A DNA stretch of 64,000 nt from VGNY01 sp964549635 (GCA_964549635.1 CAZJVJ010000006.1:1-64000); one strand, 5' to 3'. Positions 32,726 to 41,348 are shown, counted from the first letter of the stretch. Notes: generated by a model from the letters alone, not told the origin. Numbers and translations are program-made.

Positions 32726-33598
32726 ATGCAATTTCAAGGAAGCAAAACCGAGGACAACTTACGTAAAGCTTTTGTCAATGAGTTAAATGCTCGAGCTAGC
32801 TATATCTATTTCGCCGAAGAGGCTAGAAAAGCTGGTCTGGAGCAGGTAGCTGACATGTTTCTAGCCACAGCCCACAATGAGGCAGAACATGCCGCTCATG
32901 AATTCAAATTTCTTGGCGGCGCTGGTGACACCGTGTCAAATCTAAAACTGGCCATCGAGCGCGAACACGCAGAGGCAACAAGGCTATATCCCGAGGCAGC
33001 AAGTGTGGCTGAGGAGGAGGGTTTTAAGGAAATCGCTGACTTCTTTCGCAGGATGGCTAAGGTCGAGGCAAAACACGAAGAGAACTTCAGAGAGCTGCTG
33101 GAGGCAGTGGACGGCGGTGGCACCACTCAGGGAAGGACAGTAGGACACTCAGCCATTGAAATGGCACAACTGATGCTACCACATCAGACCAACCCTGCCG
33201 GTTTTGTTCATGGAGGGGAATTGATGAAATTGATGGACAATGCTGCCGGTGTGGTAGCTGCCAGGCATAGTCGGGCAAATCCAGTTACGGCTATGGTAGA
33301 AGACATCAACTTTCACAATCCAGTGCGTGTCGGTGACCTGGTCCTGGTGCACGGCAAAATCACCTTTGCCAGCCGCTCGTCCATGGAAATAAGAATAGAT
33401 GTTGAAGCAGAAAACCTCCTAACCGGGAAGCGAGTTCCGGCGCTAACTGCTTATTACGTCATGGTGGCAGTGAACTTTGAAGGGAAACCGGTGGCGGTGC
33501 CCCCTCTTATAGTCACCACTGAGGAGGAGGAAAGGCTGTTCAACGAGGGGCTGGCAAGGTATCAAGCCAGAAAGGCAAAGAGGGAGAATAATCTGTAA
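32726..33598 (+). CDS. Rubrerythrin-type diiron domain fused to an acyl-CoA thioesterase-like hotdog domain
   Basis: The N-terminal 130 residues form a ferritin-like diiron domain of the rubrerythrin family: KAFVNELNARASYIYFAEEA, TAHNEAEHAAHEFKF and AKVEAKHEENFRELLE supply the Glu and E-x-x-H iron ligands. No rubredoxin domain follows. After a Gly-rich linker (VDGGGTTQGR) comes a 150-residue hotdog domain like YciA/BACH acyl-CoA thioesterases: MLPHQTNPAGFVHGGELMKL, DNAAGVVAARHS, and VEDINFHNPVRVGDLVLVHG. A peroxidase domain joined to a thioesterase is unusual. The frame is continuous with no sign of an assembly join. It starts two bases after the thioredoxin reductase stop. Confidence 0.8.
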   Translation: MQFQGSKTEDNLRKAFVNELNARASYIYFAEEARKAGLEQVADMFLATAHNEAEHAAHEFKFLGGAGDTVSNLKLAIEREHAEATRLYPEAASVAEEEGFKEIADFFRRMAKVEAKHEENFRELLEAVDGGGTTQGRTVGHSAIEMAQLMLPHQTNPAGFVHGGELMKLMDNAAGVVAARHSRANPVTAMVEDINFHNPVRVGDLVLVHGKITFASRSSMEIRIDVEAENLLTGKRVPALTAYYVMVAVNFEGKPVAVPPLIVTTEEEERLFNEGLARYQARKAKRENNL

Positions 33599-33599
33599 T

Positions 33600-34799
33600 A
33601 TGTGGCTAACAAACCCCGAAAGAAAAGTATACCTGGACCACATTGCTACCACTCCAGTTGTACCAGAGGTACTGGAGACGATGCTGCCTTACTTCCGTGA
33701 TATCTATGGCAACCCGCAATCTCTACATGCCTGGGGGGATGCAGCCAGAGAGGCGATGGAGAGGGCTCGTGAACAGGTCGCCGCGCTCATCGGTGGTAGC
33801 GCTGAGGAAGTTATTTTCACCGCCAGCGGTAGCGAAGCTAACAATCTGGCAATAAAGGGGCTGGCCCAGGGACAGTCAGGAAAGGGCAGACATATAGTCG
33901 TTTCCGCCATCGAACATTTTTCGGTGCTCCACGCCGCTCGCACTCTGGAAAAAGCTGGCTTTGAGCTTACTATAGTCCCAGTTGACAGATATGGACTTGT
34001 CGACCCCGATGAAGTAGCCAGGAGCATCAGAAAGGACACAATATTGGTCTCGATTATGCATGCTAATGGAGAAGTGGGCACCATCGAACCGATCGCCGAG
34101 ATAGGTAAGAAGGTGAAGGAAGCCGGAGTGCTTTTCCATACCGATGCTGTCGCCAGTACAGGCAATATACCAGTGAACGTGAATGACCTGGGCGTAGATG
34201 CTTTAAGCCTTGCGGGGAATCAGTTTTACGCTCCCAAAGGTGCAGCTGCGCTGTGGCTACGCAAGAGGCTGCGGCTTATTCCGCTGATGGATGGAGGTGT
34301 GCAGGAAGGTGGGCGAAGGCCAGGTACAGAAAATGTACCAGCTATTGTTGGACTGGGTAAAGCTGCTGAGCTGGCGATGACAAACATGTCCTCACGTATG
34401 GAAAAGCTGTCCAGACTCAGAGACAAGCTGATTAATGGTATATCAGAGAGGGTTGACCATGCTTTTCTTACCGGCCATCCCTCGCAACGTCTCCCCCACC
34501 ACGCCAGCTTCTGTATCGAGTTCATCGAAGGTGAAGCTATGCTGCTCTTACTCAACAGCGCAGGCATTGCTGTGTCCAGCGGCTCAGCCTGCACCTCCCG
34601 AGCGCTGAAAGCTTCCCACGTGCTTATTGCCATGGGCATACCGCACGAGGTCGCTCAAGGCTCTTTACTTTTCAGCCTTGGACTGGACAACAGCGAGGCC
34701 GACATAGATTATGTGATAGAGAAATTACCACCCATTGTCGACAGATTGAGGCAAATGTCCCCGTTATATGCTAAATTCGTAAAAGGACAGAGGGGGTGA
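33600..34799 (+). CDS. NifS/IscS-like cysteine desulfurase homologue lacking the PLP lysine
   Basis: The 399-residue protein aligns along its full length with class V cysteine desulfurases. ATTPV, FTASGSEANNLAIKG, the PLP-stacking His in AIEH (H106), IMHANGEVG, HTDAV and GGRRPGTENVPAIVG are all present, as is the catalytic Cys loop SSGSACTSR (C331). However, the segment that normally reads SxHKxxGPKG reads LAGNQFYAPKG here, so the Schiff-base Lys is Gln208, and the Gln that hydrogen-bonds PLP in DAVQ is Ala185. Desulfurase activity by the usual mechanism would not be expected. It may act as a sulfur or selenium carrier or do different chemistry. It lies one base after the fusion gene and six bases before iscU. 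Confidence 0.82.
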   Translation: MWLTNPERKVYLDHIATTPVVPEVLETMLPYFRDIYGNPQSLHAWGDAAREAMERAREQVAALIGGSAEEVIFTASGSEANNLAIKGLAQGQSGKGRHIVVSAIEHFSVLHAARTLEKAGFELTIVPVDRYGLVDPDEVARSIRKDTILVSIMHANGEVGTIEPIAEIGKKVKEAGVLFHTDAVASTGNIPVNVNDLGVDALSLAGNQFYAPKGAAALWLRKRLRLIPLMDGGVQEGGRRPGTENVPAIVGLGKAAELAMTNMSSRMEKLSRLRDKLINGISERVDHAFLTGHPSQRLPHHASFCIEFIEGEAMLLLLNSAGIAVSSGSACTSRALKASHVLIAMGIPHEVAQGSLLFSLGLDNSEADIDYVIEKLPPIVDRLRQMSPLYAKFVKGQRG

Positions 34800-34805
34800 A
34801 GTGAT

Positions 34806-35237
34806 ATGCCGATGTACAGTGAGAAGGTGATGGATCATTTTATGAATCCCCGCAATGTCGGCGAAATTAAAGATGCTGATGGTATCGGTGAAGAGGGCAA
34901 CCCGGTATGTGGGGATATGATGACTTTTTACATTAAGGTGAAAGACAACCGTCTTGAAGACGTCAAATTCCAGACCTTCGGCTGCGGCGCTGCCGTCGCC
35001 GTTTCCAGCATAGTTAGTGAGATGGCGAAAGGCAAAACCCTTGAGGAGGCACTGGCTATAACTCCCAGCCTGGTGGCTCAGGAGCTACAAGGCCTACCCA
35101 AAAATAAATACCACTGCTCTAATCTGGGAGCCCAAGCCTTACGAAAGGCAATCCATGACTATGCCCAGAAGAAGGGGATCACAATCAAAGGTCTGGAGGA
35201 GAAAGGAGAGGAGCATGAAGAAGGCGAAGAAAGCTAA
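34806..35237 (+). CDS. iscU: IscU/NifU-type Fe-S scaffold protein
   Basis: The 143-residue scaffold has the three cluster-ligating cysteines: NPVCGDMM (about residue 36), FGCGAAVAVSSIVSEM (about 60) and KYHCSNLGAQALRKAI (about 102). The N-terminus MYSEKVMDHFMNPRNVGEI is typical of the short IscU/NifU-N form. The Asp after the first Cys (CGD) that promotes cluster transfer is present. The acidic C-terminal tail (EEKGEEHEEGEES) is an addition. The gene follows the NifS-like gene and overlaps the next small gene by 23 bases. It probably takes sulfur from the NifS-like protein or TusA and hands clusters to SufBC or targets. Confidence 0.88.
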   Translation: MPMYSEKVMDHFMNPRNVGEIKDADGIGEEGNPVCGDMMTFYIKVKDNRLEDVKFQTFGCGAAVAVSSIVSEMAKGKTLEEALAITPSLVAQELQGLPKNKYHCSNLGAQALRKAIHDYAQKKGITIKGLEEKGEEHEEGEES

Positions 35238-35403
35238 AGAGGGAAAATGCCTCTGCCCGTACTGCGAAATAGAGCTAATTGAGGCACAATTTCCCTTCTG
35301 TCAGGCTTGCGGTGCAACCGTTCACTATTGCCTTAAGTGCCACCTAACAGTGCTGAATAAAGGAGCCAAAAACTGTCCTAAATGCGGCGAACCATTAGGT
35401 TAA
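35215..35403 (+). CDS. Small zinc-ribbon protein overlapping the end of iscU
   Basis: An ATG at 35215 follows GGAGAGGAG and opens a 62-residue product with a basic start (MKKAKKAKEGK) and three Cys pairs (CLCPYCEI, FCQACGATVHYCLKC and CPKCGEPLG), forming zinc ribbons. It overlaps the last 23 bases of iscU in another frame, so translation is probably coupled. Its position in a sulfur-transfer operon suggests a metal- or sulfur-handling accessory role, which is only inference. Confidence 0.68.
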   Translation: MKKAKKAKEGKCLCPYCEIELIEAQFPFCQACGATVHYCLKCHLTVLNKGAKNCPKCGEPLG

Positions 35404-35422
35404 GGAGAGGGGGCTAACATCC

Positions 35423-35656
35423 GTGAAAGCAGATGAAACACTTGATTGTGTCGGACTGTATTGTCCTATGCCGATTGCCCAGACTGCCAAAAAAATGAAG
35501 GAGCTAAAACCAGGGCAAATACTGGAAGTCTTGGCTGATGACAAGGGCATAAAGGAAGACATGCCTAACTGGTGTAAAACGACAGGCAATGAATTTCTGG
35601 GCATAGAGGAAGATAAGGGGATATTTAGGGTCTTTGTAAGGAAATCTGGGAGGTGA
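35423..35656 (+). CDS. tusA: TusA/SirA-type sulfur carrier
   Basis: The 77-residue protein has the TusA signature around the persulfide-carrying Cys: DETLDCVGLYCPMPI, with the C-P-x-P motif, then GQILEVLADDKGIKEDMPNWC. TusA-family proteins carry persulfide sulfur to tRNA thiolation, molybdenum-cofactor synthesis or sulfur oxidation, and the related YedF is linked to selenium metabolism. A GTG at 35423 follows GGAGAGGGGG. It sits directly among iscU, rubrerythrin and SufC genes, and could connect the NifS-like protein with the rhodanese at 41.7 kb. Confidence 0.88.
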   Translation: MKADETLDCVGLYCPMPIAQTAKKMKELKPGQILEVLADDKGIKEDMPNWCKTTGNEFLGIEEDKGIFRVFVRKSGR

Positions 35657-35666
35657 GCGTAAAGAA

Positions 35667-36197
35667 ATGGCAGACGAGCAAGATAAGACTTTAGCTGCAC
35701 TACAATTAGCCATTCAGATGGAAATTGACGGCAAAGAATATTACAGTAGGGCCAGCCGGGAAAGCAGCAACAACGCTGGCAGGGAACTTTTTGAATGGCT
35801 GGCCGGTGAGGAAGACAGGCATCGGCAAAGATTTGAGCAGATATATGAGTCTATCAAGAGAAAGAAGGCCTGGCCAGATATTGACATTCAGCCTCCCCAC
35901 CCTGAAAGGCAGGGCACAGTGTTCCTCCAGCCAGTTAAAAGCAACGACGTAAATGTGTCGGCAAATGCTAACGAACTCGATTCAATAGCCAGAGCCATGG
36001 ATATGGAAAATAAGACGGAAGAACTCTATAAAAAACGGGCGGTCAAGGCCGAATATGATGCCGAACGGAGGTTTTATGTCGCTTTAGCGGCTGAGGAGCG
36101 GGGTCATTACCTGGCTCTGGTTGACTACCGAGAGTATCTGATCGACCCAGCAGGCTGGTTCCGCAAAATGGAACACCACTCGCTTGACGGAGGTTGA
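35667..36197 (+). CDS. Rubrerythrin-like ferritin-fold diiron protein
   Basis: The 176-residue product has two halves, each with a Glu and an E-x-x-H pair for a diiron site (QLAIQMEIDGKEYYSRAS, GEEDRHRQRFEQIYESI, AMDMENKTEELYKKRAVKAE and AAEERGHYLALVDYREYL). There is no rubredoxin domain. Such proteins reduce hydrogen peroxide in anaerobes. It follows tusA by ten bases and precedes sufC by 57 bases. It differs from the fused rubrerythrin at 32.7 kb. Confidence 0.82.
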   Translation: MADEQDKTLAALQLAIQMEIDGKEYYSRASRESSNNAGRELFEWLAGEEDRHRQRFEQIYESIKRKKAWPDIDIQPPHPERQGTVFLQPVKSNDVNVSANANELDSIARAMDMENKTEELYKKRAVKAEYDAERRFYVALAAEERGHYLALVDYREYLIDPAGWFRKMEHHSLDGG

Positions 36198-36254
36198 TAA
36201 GTTTCGAGGCCCTAGTAAGGGGTAGCTATTTTAAAGAACAGAGGAGGGTGATAA

Positions 36255-37004
36255 ATGGAGGCTGAGAGCCTACTGGAGATTAAGCAATTAACTGTGGCGG
36301 TGGGCGACAAAGAGATTCTGCACGGGATAAATCTAAACATCAGATCCGGTGAGACACATGTCCTTTTTGGCCCTAATGGTAGTGGCAAGACGACACTTCT
36401 CATGGCCATAATGGGCTCACCTAAGTATCAAGTCACTGGCGGTAACATCATTTACAAAGGTAAAGACATAGTGGGACTGCCGCCGGATGAGAGAGCCCGC
36501 ATGGGGATAGGCATGTCCCTACAAAGGCCGCCGGTGGTCCGCGGTGTGAAAACCCGTGACATGGTGATGGCTTGCGCCAGAGGACGGGCAAGCGCTGAAG
36601 ATATAGTTAGGTTAGCAGAAAAAGCTGACATGGCTGAATTTCTGGACAGGGAAATCAATTACGGGTTCTCCGGTGGCGAGATAAAACGCTCCGAGCTTTT
36701 GCAGCTACTAGCCCAAGACCCTGATTTGGCATTGCTGGACGAGCCAGAGTCCGGCGTTGACCTGGAAAATATCGCCCTTATCGGCAAGTTAATAAATGAA
36801 CTGCTACACAAAGGACACCCAATGCGTGACCGCAGGCATGCTGGGCTAATTATCACACATACGGGCCACATTCTGGACTATGTGAATGCACGCACTGGAT
36901 ACGTCATTCTTGATGGTAAGATTATCTGCGAGGGTGACCCTCGTGAAATACTGGAGACAATAAAAAGCAAGGGTTACAGGGAGTGCTGGAAATGCGCCGA
37001 ATAG
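36255..37004 (+). CDS. sufC: SufC ATPase of the SUF Fe-S assembly system
   Basis: This 249-residue ABC-type ATPase energises Fe-S assembly on SufB. It has the Walker A (FGPNGSGKTTLL, about residues 38-45), the signature NYGFSGGEIKRSELLQLL, Walker B (ALLDEPESGVDLENI) and the switch His in LIITHTGHILDYV. These variants, with SGGE and DEPESG, are specific for SufC rather than transporter ATPases. The C-terminus ECWKCAE overlaps the start of sufB by 13 bases, so the two are translationally coupled. There is no sufD, sufS or sufE beside it. Confidence 0.93.
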   Translation: MEAESLLEIKQLTVAVGDKEILHGINLNIRSGETHVLFGPNGSGKTTLLMAIMGSPKYQVTGGNIIYKGKDIVGLPPDERARMGIGMSLQRPPVVRGVKTRDMVMACARGRASAEDIVRLAEKADMAEFLDREINYGFSGGEIKRSELLQLLAQDPDLALLDEPESGVDLENIALIGKLINELLHKGHPMRDRRHAGLIITHTGHILDYVNARTGYVILDGKIICEGDPREILETIKSKGYRECWKCAE

Positions 37005-38227
37005 AGAAGACTGCCAGAGAACACAGAGAGAAAGCCGAATCAGCATTATTAAAACCTGCAGCCTATGGTGAGGACATAGACATAAACCAGTACGACCATT
37101 CTGCCGATGAATTACCCTATCAGGGCGATTTGTCACAGCTGCCATCTCAAACCACGGAGCAAATGGCACAGGTAGGCATTGTGCCCGATGACAGCCAGCG
37201 TTCTGGCACCATCATCCAGGTAGACCATTCCCCGATACATAGCGTGTCGAAACAGGAGGGCATTGAGGTTATGACGATCAGCCAAGCCCTAGAGACATAT
37301 GACTGGCTGGCTGATTATTTCTGGAAAGCTGTGGCCGTGGACACCGACAAATATACCGCACATGTCGAGCTTGGCCAGAGCGGCGGCTATTTCATTAGAG
37401 CCCTGCCCGGCAGCAGGACATTGTACCCTGTTCAAGCCTGTCTTTATATAGCTAGAAGAAATCTGGCCCAGAAAGTCCATAATATCGTCATTGCTGAAGA
37501 GGGTTCAGAACTGCACATAATCACTGGCTGCACCACAGCCCTAAAGAGAGAACCTGCATTGCACATCGGAATTTCTGAGTTTTATGTTAAGCGAGGGGCA
37601 AAGGTCACCTTCACTATGATACACAGCTGGTCGCCTGAGATAGCCGTCCGTCCCCGCACAGGGATAATCATCGAAGAAGGCGGCATATTCATGAGCAATT
37701 ACGTTATTATGAAGCCGGTTCGCTCCCTTCAGACAAGCCCGTTAGCCCGATGTGTTGGCGATAACTCTGTACTAAGGTTCAATAGCATTTTGGTGGCCCT
37801 TGCTGGTTCTAACATGGACATCGGTTCCCGGGTCATTCTAGAGGCAAGAGGGGCCAGGGCGGAGATAATATCCCGGGCCATCACCAAGGGTGGCAACATT
37901 ACAGCACGGGGGTATATAGAGGGCAATGCACCCGATGTTAAAGGGCATCTGGAATGCCGCGGGCTGATTTTACAGGACGGTGGCATGATATACGCCGTGC
38001 CTGAACTCAAAGGGCTGTGGGCAGGTGTAGACCTGTCACATGAGGCAGCGGTGGGCAAGATAGCCGAGGAGGAGATAGAGTATCTGATGATGCGCGGACT
38101 GACCCGTGATGAAGCCACTGCCACCATAGTCAGAGGATTCTTGAGGGTTGACATAGAGGGACTACCACCCGAGCTCAATTTGGAACTGCAGCGGGCCATC
38201 GAAGCCAGCGAACGGGAACTTATGTGA
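36992..38227 (+). CDS. sufB: SufB-type scaffold of the SUF system
   Basis: The product (411 residues from the ATG at 36992, with GGGAG eight bases upstream) matches the SufB/SufD family beta-helix core: ARGARAEIISRAITKGGNIT and ARGYIEGNAPDVKGHLECRG, then VPELKGLWAGVDLSHEAAVG, the conserved C-terminal HEAAVGKI block. With SufC it would form a minimal SufB2C2 or SufBC2 scaffold that assembles 4Fe-4S clusters, as in many anaerobes and archaea. The overlap with sufC supports a fixed stoichiometry. A longer start at GTG 36983 is possible but less likely. Confidence 0.9.
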   Translation: MRRIEKTAREHREKAESALLKPAAYGEDIDINQYDHSADELPYQGDLSQLPSQTTEQMAQVGIVPDDSQRSGTIIQVDHSPIHSVSKQEGIEVMTISQALETYDWLADYFWKAVAVDTDKYTAHVELGQSGGYFIRALPGSRTLYPVQACLYIARRNLAQKVHNIVIAEEGSELHIITGCTTALKREPALHIGISEFYVKRGAKVTFTMIHSWSPEIAVRPRTGIIIEEGGIFMSNYVIMKPVRSLQTSPLARCVGDNSVLRFNSILVALAGSNMDIGSRVILEARGARAEIISRAITKGGNITARGYIEGNAPDVKGHLECRGLILQDGGMIYAVPELKGLWAGVDLSHEAAVGKIAEEEIEYLMMRGLTRDEATATIVRGFLRVDIEGLPPELNLELQRAIEASERELM

Positions 38228-38242
38228 TAAGGGAGGAAAATT

Positions 38243-38923
38243 ATGGATGCAAAGGCACTCCACAAACTGGGCTATGGGCTGTATGTTATATGCTCCAAGA
38301 AAGGGGACAGGTTTAATGGCCAGATCGCTAACACGGTATTTCAGGTCTGCTCAGAGCCACCCACCATCGCTGTGGCTATAAACAAGCAAAACCTGACTAA
38401 TAGCTTTATTGCTGAAAGCAAGGTTTTTACCGTTTCTATACTCGCCCAGGACACACCCTTGAACTTCATCGGCAGTTTCGGCTTCAGGTCAGGCAGGGAT
38501 GTGGATAAACTTCAGGGTATCAACTATAAACTGGGTGAGACCGGGGCGCCTGTAGTGCTGGACAACACCCTGGCTTATCTAGAGGCTAAGGTGGTCAATC
38601 AGCTAGAAGTCGGCACTCACACCCTTTTCATCGGGGAAATTGTGGCAGCTGAAGTCATCAAAGAGGGCGAGCCGATGACGTACGCTTACTATCATCTGGT
38701 GAAACGGGGCAGCACACCCAAGACAGCACCGAGCTATATTGAAAAGGAGACAGCACTGAAAATGGCAAAGTATAAGTGCACCGTATGTGGCTATGTTTAT
38801 GATCCTGAATTGGGCGATCCCGAGGCAGGGATTAAACCGGGCACATCTTTTGAGAAGCTGCCTGATGATTGGGTCTGCCCTGTCTGCGGTGCCAGTAAGG
38901 ACCAATTTGAAAAAGTAGAATAG
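38243..38923 (+). CDS. Flavin reductase-rubredoxin fusion (high-molecular-weight rubredoxin, Hrb)
   Basis: The first 165 residues form an FMN-binding split barrel of the flavin reductase-like type (LHKLGYGLYVICSKKGDRFN, NSFIAESKVFTVSILAQDTP). The last 52 residues are a rubredoxin with both knuckles: KCTVCGYVYDPELGDPEAG and WVCPVCGASKDQFE. This is the domain layout of Hrb, the NADH:flavodiiron electron carrier known from Moorella. The cognate flavodiiron protein fprA lies 1.2 kb downstream in the same operon, supporting that role: NAD(P)H electrons pass through FMN and rubredoxin to FprA. The ATG follows GGGAGG. Confidence 0.9.
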   Translation: MDAKALHKLGYGLYVICSKKGDRFNGQIANTVFQVCSEPPTIAVAINKQNLTNSFIAESKVFTVSILAQDTPLNFIGSFGFRSGRDVDKLQGINYKLGETGAPVVLDNTLAYLEAKVVNQLEVGTHTLFIGEIVAAEVIKEGEPMTYAYYHLVKRGSTPKTAPSYIEKETALKMAKYKCTVCGYVYDPELGDPEAGIKPGTSFEKLPDDWVCPVCGASKDQFEKVE

Positions 38924-38950
38924 ACGAGTACAACGGGAGGAGTTAGAACC

Positions 38951-40153
38951 GTGGCACAAGACAGGAAGGAAACCTTAAAAAGATTGCTAAAAAGATTACA
39001 TGAAGGTGCTGACCCGGAGAAGATAAAAGAGGAGTTCCAGAGAACACTGGGGCATGTCCCACCGACCGAAATAGCCCGGGCAGAGGAGGAACTGGCAAGA
39101 GAGGGCTTGCCCAGGGAAGAAATACAGAGGTTATGCGATATACACCTGGCTGTTCTCAAAGAATCGCTGGAAAAGAAAGAAACACTGGCACCTCCAGGTC
39201 ATCCCGTACATATACTTATGGAAGAACATAAGCTTTTACTTGATTTTGCTGACAAGCTCAAGAGCCTTGCCAGACATATGAAAGGGGCAAAGGACGTTAG
39301 CTCAGCCGGTGAAGAGATGAAGCAGTTAGACCACATTGTCCAGCATCTTAAGGACTCGGAAAGCCATTATGTGCGGGAGGAGAACGTCCTTTTTCCTTCG
39401 CTTGAGAAGCACGGGATTAAAGAGCCGCCTGCGGTCATGTGGATGGAACACGACAAGATAAGAGAGATAAAGAAAAATATTTACCGGCTGGTTGACGGGC
39501 ACAGGAACATGGCCTTCACTGATTTCGCCAGAGGGCTTGAGGAGGTGTCAGTCTCACTGGCTGACATGCTCTCCAGCCATTTTTTCAAGGAGAACAACAT
39601 ACTGTTCCCGACTGCCATGCAGGTTATTGACAGAGATGAGTGGCCCGATATAAGAGGCCAATTTGACGACCTCGGCTACTGCTGTTTCACCCCCGAGCCG
39701 GCCAGGATAGCCTTTGGGAAAGCTGCACCGGTTTCCAAAGTGTTGGCAGAGGGTACCATAGCCTTCGAGACCGGCAACCTCTCAGCAGAGGAGATAGAAG
39801 CCATTTTCAATACCCTGCCGGTGGATGTCACCTTTGTGGACAGAGCTGATACGGTGCGGTATTTCAGCCAGACCAAGGACAGGATTTTTCCCAGAACGAG
39901 GGCAGTCATAGGGCGCAAGGTCCAGCAGTGCCATCCTCAGAAGAGCGTGCATGTGGTCAACCAAATACTGGACGACTTCAGAGCTGGTCGCCGAGACTCA
40001 GCCCAGTTCTGGATCAACCTGAGGGGCAGGCTTATCTACATCCGTTACTTTGCCGTACGCGACAAAAGGGGCGAATACCTAGGCTGCCTCGAGGTCACTC
40101 AGGACATAACCGAGATAAAGAAAATCGAAGGAGAAAAGAGGTTACTAGACTGA
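38951..40153 (+). CDS. DUF438/hemerythrin/PAS protein, probable oxygen or nitric oxide sensor
   Basis: The 400-residue protein has three parts. DUF438 spans residues 1-70 (KETLKRLLKRLHEGADPEKI). A hemerythrin HHE domain follows (GHPVHILMEEHKLLLDF, SHYVREENVLFPSLEKHG, MEHDKIREI, FFKENNILFPTA), whose His and Glu residues can bind a diiron centre. A C-terminal PAS-like domain (AIFNTLPVDVTFVDRADTV, RVIGRKVQQCHPQKS) ends it. Such proteins sense oxygen, nitric oxide or redox state. It lies between the Hrb and FprA genes, with 27- and ten-base gaps, so it is co-transcribed and may tune or report on this oxygen-reduction pathway. The start is GTG with GGGAGGAG upstream. Confidence 0.85.
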   Translation: MAQDRKETLKRLLKRLHEGADPEKIKEEFQRTLGHVPPTEIARAEEELAREGLPREEIQRLCDIHLAVLKESLEKKETLAPPGHPVHILMEEHKLLLDFADKLKSLARHMKGAKDVSSAGEEMKQLDHIVQHLKDSESHYVREENVLFPSLEKHGIKEPPAVMWMEHDKIREIKKNIYRLVDGHRNMAFTDFARGLEEVSVSLADMLSSHFFKENNILFPTAMQVIDRDEWPDIRGQFDDLGYCCFTPEPARIAFGKAAPVSKVLAEGTIAFETGNLSAEEIEAIFNTLPVDVTFVDRADTVRYFSQTKDRIFPRTRAVIGRKVQQCHPQKSVHVVNQILDDFRAGRRDSAQFWINLRGRLIYIRYFAVRDKRGEYLGCLEVTQDITEIKKIEGEKRLLD

Positions 40154-40163
40154 GGGTAACGAT

Positions 40164-41348
40164 ATGAAACCGAGAGAGATAAGACCTGGAATATACTCTG
40201 TAGGGGCGGTGGACTGGGACAGGAGGCTTTTCGATTCGCTGATACCGCTTCCTGACGGTACCAGTTACAACTCGTATCTGATTAAGGGCAGCGAAAAGAC
40301 AGCCCTTATCGATACAGTAGACCCCACCATGGAGTCAGTGCTGGTAGACCATCTGGATGAGCTTGGCATCAGAAAAATAGACTACGTGATCGCCAACCAT
40401 GCCGAGCAGGACCATTCAGGCAGTATACCCTGCATGCTTGCCAAATACCCTGGGGCAATGGTGATATGCACGCCCAGATGCAAGGGTATGCTTATTGACC
40501 TGCTTCTAGTACCGGAAGACAAATTTATAACAGTCGAGGATAAGGAGACCATTTCGCTGGGCAACCGGACCCTGGAGTTCATCCATGCACCCTGGGTGCA
40601 TTGGCCTGAGACAATGCTCACCTATCTGAGGGAAGAGAAAATACTTTTCCCCTGTGATTTCTTTGGCTCCCATCTGGCAACCACTGATATGTATGTGACC
40701 GATGAAGGTCAGGTGTATGAGGCAGCCAAGCGCTATTACGCCGAAATCATGATGCCTTTCCGAACCACCATTCAGAAAAACCTAGAGAAGGTGAAGGGTT
40801 ATACAATTGAGATCATCGCTCCCAGTCATGGGCCTATGTACGATAAACCAGAGTTTATCATGAACGCATATTATGAATGGGCGTTCTGCGTGCCAAAGAA
40901 CATCGTGGTCCTGCCCTATATTTCTATGCACGGCAGCACCCGCAGGATGGTAACGTATTTCGTCGAAGCCCTGGCGCAAAGGGGTGTCACGGTAAAGCAG
41001 TTCGACCTCACAGTGACGGACATCGGCAAGCTGGCGATGGCACTGGTGGATGCGGCAACGGTGGTACTCGGAACACCTACTGTTTTGGCAGGCCCTCACC
41101 CCAACGTTGTCTATGCCGCCTTTCTAGCAAATGCCTTGAGGCCTAACCTCAAATTCGCCACAATCATCGGTTCCTACGGCTGGGGAGGCAAGACGGTGGA
41201 GCAACTGACGGCACTGCTACCTAATTTGAAGGTGGAAATACTGGAGCCGGTGCTCATCAAAGGCTATCCCAGAGAAACCGACTTCAAGGCTCTAGACAAC
41301 CTCGCAGAGGTAATCGCCAGGAAACACAAGGACATGGGTTACGATTAG
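40164..41348 (+). CDS. fprA: Flavodiiron protein (A-type), oxygen or nitric oxide reductase
   Basis: The 394-residue protein has an N-terminal metallo-beta-lactamase domain with the diiron ligands ANHAEQDHSGSIP, HAPWVHWPETMLTYL, CDFFGSHLAT and APSHGPMYD, and a C-terminal flavodoxin domain (VVLPYISMHGSTRRMVTYFV for FMN, GTPTVLAGPHPNVVYAA). This is the standard two-domain FprA layout. It reduces oxygen to water or nitric oxide to nitrous oxide. The electron donor is probably the Hrb fusion upstream in the same operon. It starts with ATG at 40164, ten bases after the previous gene. Confidence 0.93.
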   Translation: MKPREIRPGIYSVGAVDWDRRLFDSLIPLPDGTSYNSYLIKGSEKTALIDTVDPTMESVLVDHLDELGIRKIDYVIANHAEQDHSGSIPCMLAKYPGAMVICTPRCKGMLIDLLLVPEDKFITVEDKETISLGNRTLEFIHAPWVHWPETMLTYLREEKILFPCDFFGSHLATTDMYVTDEGQVYEAAKRYYAEIMMPFRTTIQKNLEKVKGYTIEIIAPSHGPMYDKPEFIMNAYYEWAFCVPKNIVVLPYISMHGSTRRMVTYFVEALAQRGVTVKQFDLTVTDIGKLAMALVDAATVVLGTPTVLAGPHPNVVYAAFLANALRPNLKFATIIGSYGWGGKTVEQLTALLPNLKVEILEPVLIKGYPRETDFKALDNLAEVIARKHKDMGYD

